From NCBI GenBank assembly GCA_937907305.1, contig CALERQ010000233.1, positions 1 to 5,064 on the forward strand: DNA of 5,064 nt, written 5' to 3'. Made by a program: the position numbers and the translations under genes. A model generated the notes under the pieces. That model was not told where the DNA came from, made no database searches, and saw only the letters and a program-made list of their open reading frames with translations. The stretch comes from an uncultured Clostridia bacterium (GTDB taxonomy: Bacteria > Bacillota > Clostridia > Oscillospirales > Ruminococcaceae). Positions 1 to 5,064 of the stretch are shown piece by piece (within the stretch, counting starts at the first letter, position 1; every line of letters begins with the position of its first letter).

Positions 1-868
1 GATAGCCGCGCTGCTGCTCGGTATCCTCGATCCAGCGCTGCAGGAGCTGCACCACACGGGCGCCCTTGGGCAGCAGCACCGGCAGACCCTGACCGATGAC
101 ATCGACGGTGGTGAAGTATTCCAGCTCACGACCCAGCTTGTTGTGGTCACGGCGGCGGGCTTCCTCCAGCGCGGCAAGGTGCTCTTCCAGCATGCTGCGC
201 TTGGGGAAGGCGCAGCCGTAAATGCGGCTGAGCATCTTGTTCTTCTCGCTGCCGCGCCAGTAGGCGCCGGTGCAGCTGGTCAGCTTGACCGCCTTGACGG
301 GGCCGGTGGACATGAGGTGGGGGCCGGCGCACAGGTCGGTGAAATCGCCCTGGCGGCGGAAGGCGATGGCTTCGCCCTTGCCGGCGTGCTCCTCGATGAG
401 CTCCAGCTTATAGGGCTGATCGGCCATCAGCTTTTTGGCCTCCTCCACCGGCAGGGAGAAGCGCTCGATGGGCAGATCCTGCTTGGCGATGGCGGCCATT
501 TCGGCCTCCAGCTTTTCCAGGTCCTCCGGGGTGAAGGGGGTGGGGACATCGAAATCGTAGTAGAAGCCATCCTCGATGGCAGGGCCGATGGCGAACTTGG
601 CGCCGGGGAACAGGTGCTGCACCGCCTGGGCCAGGATGTGGGAAGCGGTGTGATTGAAGGCGCGCTGGCCCTGCTCATCCTCAAAGGTGAGGATCTCCAC
701 GGCGCAATCGTGGTCCAGCAGATCGCAGAGATCCGCGACCTTGCCATCCACCAGGGCGCAGCAGGCATTGCGGTACAGGCCCATGCTCAGTTCCTTGGTA
801 AAATCGGCGATGGACTGGGGAGCGGCCAGCTCCTTGACCGAACCATCTTTCAGGGTAATTTTGATCAT
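1..868 (-). CDS. thrS: Threonyl-tRNA synthetase, N-terminal 289 residues (3' end outside window)
   Basis: Class II aminoacyl-tRNA synthetase that charges tRNA-Thr with threonine in the cytoplasm. The 289 visible residues begin MIKITLKDGSVKEL. Residues 1-62 look like the TGS domain. The editing domain, which removes serine mischarged on tRNA-Thr, carries HTASH at 73-77 and FTDLCAGPH at 177-184, so the HxxxH and Cys/His metal-site residues are all present. YWRGSEKNKMLSRIYG (203-218) and FTTVDVIGQGLPVLLPKGARVV (252-273) are typical ThrRS sequence leading into catalytic motif 1. The frame runs off the window after EQQRGY; full-length ThrRS is about 640 residues, so the catalytic core and anticodon-binding domain lie outside. 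The start is fixed by GGAGG 9 nt upstream and by the TGS N-terminus. It is preceded by its own promoter and a Thr T-box leader. No damage is visible in the part present. Confidence 0.97.
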   Translation of the reverse strand, partial: MIKITLKDGSVKELAAPQSIADFTKELSMGLYRNACCALVDGKVADLCDLLDHDCAVEILTFEDEQGQRAFNHTASHILAQAVQHLFPGAKFAIGPAIEDGFYYDFDVPTPFTPEDLEKLEAEMAAIAKQDLPIERFSLPVEEAKKLMADQPYKLELIEEHAGKGEAIAFRRQGDFTDLCAGPHLMSTGPVKAVKLTSCTGAYWRGSEKNKMLSRIYGCAFPKRSMLEEHLAALEEARRRDHNKLGRELEYFTTVDVIGQGLPVLLPKGARVVQLLQRWIEDTEQQRGY

Positions 869-877
869 GATAAATTT

Positions 878-882
878 CCTCC
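878..882 (-). promoter_or_regulatory. thrS ribosome binding site
   Basis: GGAGG on the minus strand, 9 nt before the thrS ATG at 868-866. It supports this start over the nearby ATG at 894-892. Confidence 0.9.
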
Positions 883-924
883 ATTTCTGGTCATTGATGA
901 ATTGATGCGGAAGATCCCAAAGGG

Positions 925-1049
925 GCGGCGAGGGAAAATAGGATGATGGCAAGGAGGCGGGTGACGGCATACTCTTGTCCGGTGAAACCGGACTGATGTA
1001 TGGCGAACCCCCGACACAGCCAGCGCCGGTTTTCACCGCCGCCGAAAAC
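925..1049 (-). repeat. Structured repeat, copy A (thrS leader); core 966-1025
   Basis: The core at 966-1025 aligns without gaps to 2414-2473 (copy B), with 50 of 60 bases identical. Read on the minus strand, the core ends in a hairpin. Its outer stem is CATAC (1002-998) with GTATG (972-968), the internal loop is ATCA/AAGA, the inner stem is GTCCGG/CCGGAC (993-988 with 982-977), and the loop is TTTCA. Between the copies the inner stem differs by two compensatory pair exchanges, while outer stem and internal loop are unchanged. Upstream, GTTTTC (1049-1044) can pair with GAAAAC (1034-1029). Homology continues downstream through TTGCCA (952-947) to the TTTCCCTC tract ending near 930, with single-base gaps. 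The orientation is the same as the genes. It could be a structured RNA element, a dispersed palindromic repeat or a small non-autonomous mobile element; I cannot assign a named family. Confidence 0.8.
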
Positions 1050-1052
1050 GGG

Positions 1053-1094
1053 AAAATAAAAACGGCTGCTTTCTTCCTGCGAAGAAAACAGCCG
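1053..1094 (-). terminator. T-box regulated intrinsic terminator of thrS
   Basis: On the minus strand CGGCTG-T-TTTCTTC (1094-1081) pairs with GAAGAAA-G-CAGCCG (1076-1063). This gives a 14-pair stem, with one T-G pair, closed by a GCAG loop and followed by TTTTTATTTT. Its 5' edge overlaps the antiterminator. No other terminator is visible between the membrane-protein gene and thrS, so this one probably also stops transcripts coming from upstream. Confidence 0.93.
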
Positions 1095-1319
1095 GGGTGA
1101 GACAAAATATCCCACGGTTCCACCCGAATCGGATCGGCGAAAGCAATCCACTTCATTGCGGCGGGTAACGGGGCCGGGCCGGCGGTGATTTGGCACCGCG
1201 CTGGAAAAGGCGGTCCGCAATTCCTCATTCTCCTGCGGACGGTTGCAGCCTGTGCCGTCCGCTCTCTGGCAGGAGTGCCGGGGCGCGGGTAACTTTTCTC
1301 GTAGCGCTTTGGGATTTAT
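1053..1319 (-). promoter_or_regulatory. T-box riboswitch, threonine-specific (ACC specifier)
   Basis: Leader that senses uncharged tRNA-Thr and controls termination before thrS. Stem I is closed by GCGCT (1307-1303) with AGCGC (1202-1198). A GA-containing turn follows, then GAAAAG (1298-1293) with CTTTTC (1209-1204). The specifier loop is TTAC (1292-1289) opposite ACC-G (1214-1211), bounded by CCGCG/TGCGG (1288-1284 with 1219-1215). ACC, a Thr codon followed by a purine, is the specifier. Distally, AGAGAG (1267-1262) matches the AG-bulge region and GCGGACGG/CCGTCCGC (1262-1255 with 1242-1235) is the upper stem. The T-box core GGGTGGAACCGTGGG is at 1125-1111. The antiterminator spans 1127-1092: UGGAACC is the 7-nt bulge at 1122-1116, between UCGGG/CCCGG and GUGGGA/UCUCAC. 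It shares bases 1094-1092 with the terminator stem, so the two folds exclude each other. Small hairpins between Stem I and the antiterminator fill the Stem II/III positions. Confidence 0.95.
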
Positions 1320-1325
1320 GCGGTT

Positions 1326-1354
1326 ATTGTAGTCCTTTCGGCCGGCGATGTCAA
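1326..1354 (-). promoter_or_regulatory. Promoter of the thrS T-box transcript
   Basis: TTGACA at 1354-1349, a 17-nt spacer, and TACAAT at 1331-1326: a near-consensus housekeeping sigma promoter. Predicted transcription start is about 1319, some 12 nt before T-box Stem I begins. The -35 box includes the TGA stop codon (1353-1351) of the upstream membrane-protein gene. Confidence 0.88.
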
Positions 1355-1881
1355 GAGGTTTTCTCCTCTTTTTCGTCATCGGCTTGCTCCACCATCTCCA
1401 CCGCTTCGGCGGCCTCGGCCTCCACGGCCTCCACCGTTTCCACGGCATCCACCACATCGGCCTGGGCGGCGGTGGGAGCCATACCCTGGGCGGCCAGGCG
1501 CTCGGCACGGCGGCGCTTCATGGCATCGTAGGCATCCTGCATTTCCTGCTTGCGTTCGGCCATGACTTCCTGCCGCAGGCGGATGGCTTCCTCACGCTCC
1601 TGGCGGTAGATCTCCTGCTGTTCCTCGCTGCTGTCACGCTTGAGCGCCACGATGCCGAAGCCCAGCAGCACCACCAGGACGACCAGGATGACCAGGTGGA
1701 ACCAGGTGAACTCGTATTTGCCGATGACGATCTGCGGATCCAGCTCCATGGTGCCATTGAGCACCGCGGAACCGATGCCGATGGCGGCAAAGAAGATGAT
1801 GAAAATGGTGTTCCAAAGTCTTTGGTGTTTTTTATAGCCCTCGTAGATCTTTCTGGATTCTTTTCTATTGGTTTTTGCCAT
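1351..1881 (-). CDS. Small two-pass membrane protein with cytoplasmic charged helix and acidic tail; function unknown
   Basis: 176 residues starting MAKTNRKESRKIYEGYKKHQR. The reading frame extends upstream to an ATG at 1944, but that lies at the -35 box of the gene's own promoter. The ATG at 1881 has GGGGAG 7 nt before it and follows a predicted transcription start near 1909, so it is chosen. A basic N-terminus (1-21) is followed by a hydrophobic helix (about 22-41) and a loop of about 19 residues. A second hydrophobic helix (61-80) leads to a Glu/Arg/Gln-rich stretch (84-131) likely to be helical or coiled-coil. The tail (139-176) is low-complexity and very acidic, made of VEAVEAE-like units. 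The positive-inside pattern puts both ends in the cytoplasm. No catalytic motif is seen and I do not recognise the family. It has its own promoter and probably forms a single-gene transcript. It may be a membrane anchor or scaffold, but this is a guess from shape alone. Confidence 0.85.
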   Translation of the reverse strand: MAKTNRKESRKIYEGYKKHQRLWNTIFIIFFAAIGIGSAVLNGTMELDPQIVIGKYEFTWFHLVILVVLVVLLGFGIVALKRDSSEEQQEIYRQEREEAIRLRQEVMAERKQEMQDAYDAMKRRRAERLAAQGMAPTAAQADVVDAVETVEAVEAEAAEAVEMVEQADDEKEEKTS

Positions 1882-1888
1882 GTTCCCT

Positions 1889-1894
1889 CTCCCC
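1889..1894 (-). promoter_or_regulatory. Ribosome binding site of the membrane-protein gene
   Basis: GGGGAG on the minus strand, 7 nt before the ATG at 1881-1879. It decides the start against the longer frame from 1944. Confidence 0.8.
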
Positions 1895-1915
1895 ATCAAA
1901 CGAAAATTTGGATAG

Positions 1916-1944
1916 ATTATATCATAGCGCGGCGGCATTTGCAA
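1916..1944 (-). promoter_or_regulatory. Promoter of the membrane-protein gene (extended -10)
   Basis: TTGCAA at 1944-1939, a 17-nt spacer, then a perfect TATAAT at 1921-1916. TG one base upstream of the -10 makes it an extended -10 (TGATATAAT). The predicted start near 1909 gives a leader of about 28 nt. The -35 box overlaps the end of the hinT terminator tract (CTTGCAA). Confidence 0.88.
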
Positions 1945-1972
1945 GAAAAAGTCCCCGCCGAAAAGCGGGGAC
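1941..1972 (-). terminator. Intrinsic terminator after hinT
   Basis: GTCCCCGC (1972-1965) pairs with GCGGGGAC (1958-1951) around a TTTTCG loop: a perfect 8-bp GC-rich stem followed by TTTTTCTTG. It begins 16 nt after the hinT stop codon and separates hinT from the downstream gene. Confidence 0.95.
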
Positions 1973-1988
1973 AGGGAAAATGGCCGGT

Positions 1989-2321
1989 TTAGCCGGGGGG
2001 CCAGGTCATATCCCGGCCGGAGAGCACATGGAAATGCAGATGCTGCACCGTCTGGCCGGCCTGCTCGCCACAGTTGGTGACCACGCGGTAGCTCTGCCAG
2101 CCGTGCTCGGCGCAGATGCGGGCGATGGCGGCGAAGATATGGGCCACGGTCCCGGCATTTTCCGGGGTGATCTCGGCCGCGGAGGCGATGTGTTCCTTGG
2201 GAATGACCAGAAAGTGGGTGGGTGCCTGGGGATCGAGATCATAGAAGGCGAGGACCTTATCATCCTCGTACAGCTTGTTCGAGGGGATCTCGCCGGACGC
2301 GATCTTGCAGAAAATACACAT
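1989..2321 (-). CDS. hinT: HIT-family (histidine triad) nucleotide hydrolase, HinT-like
   Basis: Small cytoplasmic enzyme of the HIT superfamily. HinT proteins hydrolyse purine nucleoside phosphoramidates and aminoacyl-adenylates through a covalent nucleotidyl-histidine intermediate, and act as dimers. The protein is complete at 110 residues, the normal family length. It opens MCIFCKIASGEIPSNKLYEDD, with Cys2 and Cys5 forming the CxxC common in bacterial members. LVIPKEHI (38-45) is the conserved central strand and His region. The triad motif is HLHFHVL (94-100); His94, His96 and His98 match the triad, with His96 expected to be the nucleophile. The C-terminus DMTWPPG is the typical family ending. 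AAAGGAG lies 9 nt before the ATG, and a clean terminator follows the TAA. The gene lies downstream of alaS behind a long structured leader containing repeat copy B. HinT is preferred over Ap4A-hydrolase or GalT-type members because of its short length and WPPG end. Confidence 0.96.
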   Translation of the reverse strand: MCIFCKIASGEIPSNKLYEDDKVLAFYDLDPQAPTHFLVIPKEHIASAAEITPENAGTVAHIFAAIARICAEHGWQSYRVVTNCGEQAGQTVQHLHFHVLSGRDMTWPPG

Positions 2322-2330
2322 GAAGGAAGG

Positions 2331-2337
2331 CTCCTTT
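2331..2337 (-). promoter_or_regulatory. hinT ribosome binding site
   Basis: AAAGGAG on the minus strand, 9 nt before the ATG at 2321-2319. The local sequence GGAAAGGAGCCTTCC could form a weak hairpin around it. Confidence 0.85.
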
Positions 2338-2370
2338 CCGGGGATTTAGAGGGGCTGGGGAAAACGGGTG

Positions 2371-2505
2371 GGCGCGACGGAGGGAAATTGGCCGGTGGCA
2401 AAGCGGGGGCGAAGGCATACTCTTGCCCGCTGGAGGCGGGCTGATGTATGGCGAGCCTCCAACGCAGCCAGCGGCGATTTCCACGGAGGAGCGCCGTAAA
2501 CGCGC
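2371..2505 (-). repeat. Structured repeat, copy B (hinT leader); core 2414-2473
   Basis: Partner of copy A. Minus-strand hairpin: outer stem CATAC (2450-2446) with GTATG (2420-2416), internal loop ATCA/AAGA as in copy A, inner stem GCCCGC/GCGGGC (2441-2436 with 2430-2425), loop CTCCA. Two inner-stem pairs differ from copy A in a compensatory manner. Preceding it, CGCTGGCTG at 2473-2465 is identical in both copies. Further upstream copy B has a different hairpin, TTTACGG (2500-2494) with CCGT and AAA, where copy A has GTTTTC/GAAAAC. Downstream, TTGCCA (2401-2396) and a TTTCCCTC tract match copy A at nearly the same offsets. The core ends 92 nt before the hinT start codon (97 nt for thrS). Confidence 0.8.
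2473..2500. repeat. 28-bp direct repeat, copy 1
   Basis: Matches 2631-2658 at 27 of 28 bases, including a 23-base identical block (2478-2500) centred on CCACGGAGGAGCGCC. The single difference is A2477 against C2635. On the minus strand it forms the first hairpin of structured repeat copy B. Confidence 0.92.
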
Positions 2506-2565
2506 TTCTCACTGAGCCGGCCGAGAGGGGCGCGGCGAAGGGAAAGGGTGCCCGGCAAGAAGCGC
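2502..2565 (-). repeat. Long imperfect stem-loop in the hinT leader
   Basis: On the minus strand GCGCTTCT (2565-2558) is complementary to AGAAGCGC (2509-2502). Inside it, GCCGG (2556-2552) is complementary to CCGGC (2520-2516). This gives 13 potential pairs interrupted by a 1-nt/6-nt internal loop around a roughly 31-nt apical region. There is no following U-run, so it is not an intrinsic terminator. Its role is unknown. Confidence 0.5.
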
Positions 2566-2572
2566 CCGCAGG

Positions 2573-2607
2573 CAGGCTGTTGTACGATGAAATTGTACTT
2601 ATGCCTG
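2573..2607. repeat. Operator-like 35-bp interrupted palindrome
   Basis: CAGGC, 4 nt, GTAC, 9 nt, GTAC, 4 nt, GCCTG: perfectly symmetric spacing of two half-site blocks per arm. The same segment reads TTGTAC twice, 14 bp apart, on the plus strand (2580 and 2594). It overlaps a minus-strand TTGACA box (2611-2606). The shape fits a dimeric DNA-binding protein site or an RNA hairpin; no regulator can be named. Confidence 0.5.
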
Positions 2608-2611
2608 TCAA
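2583..2611 (-). promoter_or_regulatory. Possible hinT promoter
   Basis: A perfect TTGACA lies at 2611-2606, but the hexamers 16-18 nt downstream are poor -10 matches. TACAAT at 2597-2592 is a good -10 but has no good -35 at the proper distance. A promoter in this AT-richer island is plausible because the surroundings are very GC-rich, but its exact boxes are not settled. If real, it would give hinT a leader of about 250 nt. Confidence 0.35.
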
Positions 2612-2630
2612 GGGCAGCGACGACGCCGGG

Positions 2631-2658
2631 GGCGCTTTCCACGGAGGAGCGCCGTAAA
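2631..2658. repeat. 28-bp direct repeat, copy 2 (just after alaS)
   Basis: Second copy of the 2473-2500 sequence, 158 bp away and starting 15 bp past the alaS stop codon. GGCGCT (2631-2636) and AGCGCC (2648-2653) make a 6-bp stem. It could fold in alaS mRNA 3' ends, but no U-run follows on the minus strand, so a standard terminator is not supported. The rest of the structured repeat is absent next to this copy. Confidence 0.9.
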
Positions 2659-2673
2659 AAGGCGCCGCAAAAA

Positions 2674-5064
<2,391 letters not shown>

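Larger units (their letters stand above)
869..1052 (-). other. Long post-terminator section of the thrS leader
   Basis: These 184 nt separate the T-box terminator U-tract from the thrS start codon. In most T-box genes this distance is only a few tens of nucleotides. I see no gene here; the long reading frames that cross it have no ribosome binding site and no recognisable protein character. The bulk is structured repeat copy A (about 925-1049). The remaining roughly 55 nt before the start codon is AT-richer and ends in the ribosome binding site. Read-through transcripts from the T-box would carry this whole segment in the 5' untranslated region. Confidence 0.75.

Noticed and set aside
865..894. 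Nine-codon upstream ORF (MTRNGGNLS) whose TGA overlaps the thrS ATG
   Set aside because: Stop/start overlap is suggestive of coupling, but there is no ribosome binding site in front of it, and the thrS site lies inside it. Probably chance.
143..946. Long plus-strand reading frame of 267 codons
   Set aside because: It is antisense to thrS, its translation is low-complexity Gly/Ala/Leu-rich with no family character, and the opposite strand encodes a clear ThrRS.
994..1010. Hammerhead-ribozyme-like CTGATG...GAA on the plus strand in the repeat core
   Set aside because: The bases between CTGATG and GAA cannot form stem II, the GAAA core is incomplete in both copies, and no cleavage triplet is placed correctly.
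891..1508. Minus-strand frame of 205 codons spanning the thrS leader
   Set aside because: It crosses the end of the membrane-protein gene, the thrS promoter, the T-box and its terminator, with no ribosome binding site. The AIHQ..GQEYA phrase it shares with another frame near 2400 is just the translated structured repeat.
1882..1944. Start of the membrane protein at 1944 instead of 1881
   Set aside because: The extra 21 codons cover the promoter boxes TTGCAA and TATAAT and lack a ribosome binding site; the 1881 start has one.
2448..2657. Plus-strand ORF of 69 codons between hinT and alaS
   Set aside because: It is built almost wholly from the direct repeats and leader stem-loops, with no protein family character.
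2631..2673. Intrinsic terminator for alaS
   Set aside because: GC-rich hairpins are possible here, but the T-run precedes rather than follows the stem on the minus strand.

Overview
The window is a high-GC segment in which every supported gene lies on the minus strand. Read in the direction of transcription, from high to low coordinates, the order is alaS (5' end cut off by the window edge), hinT, a small two-pass membrane protein of unknown function, and thrS (3' end cut off). A T-box riboswitch, GGAGG-type ribosome binding sites, and hairpin-plus-U-run terminators together point to a Gram-positive Firmicute. The high GC content and the Cys-rich AlaRS insert fit a gut Clostridium-group bacterium such as a Faecalibacterium/Subdoligranulum-like oscillospiracean. 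That placement is an inference from sequence style, not a database result.

Layout. 5064-2674: alanyl-tRNA synthetase, lacking roughly its first 80 residues. 2673-2322: a long structured intergenic region holding a 28-bp direct repeat, an operator-like palindrome beside a TTGACA box, a long stem-loop and copy B of a structured repeat. 2321-1989: a HIT-family phosphoramidase/hydrolase, followed directly by a clean intrinsic terminator. The promoter of the next gene (TTGCAA, 17 nt, extended TATAAT) starts inside that terminator's U-tract. 1881-1351: a 176-residue protein with two membrane helices, a charged helical stretch and an acidic tail. Its stop codon lies within the thrS promoter (TTGACA, 17 nt, TACAAT). 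1319-1053: a complete T-box leader with an ACC (threonine) specifier, antiterminator and terminator. 1052-869: an unusually long post-terminator leader carrying copy A of the structured repeat. 868-1: threonyl-tRNA synthetase N-terminal half (TGS domain, editing domain, start of the catalytic domain).

Functional theme. The two synthetases carry homologous serine-editing domains (HxxxH plus Cys/His). The HIT protein between them belongs to a family known to hydrolyse aminoacyl-AMP, so the cluster may concern aminoacylation and its side products. Expression of thrS is set by uncharged tRNA-Thr.

The strongest candidate for something undescribed is the pair of about 125-135-nt repeats in the hinT and thrS leaders. 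Their 60-nt cores align without gaps (50/60 identical). The central hairpin shows two compensatory base-pair swaps, while its internal loop and outer stem are invariant. Each copy ends a little under 100 nt before a start codon, in the same orientation.
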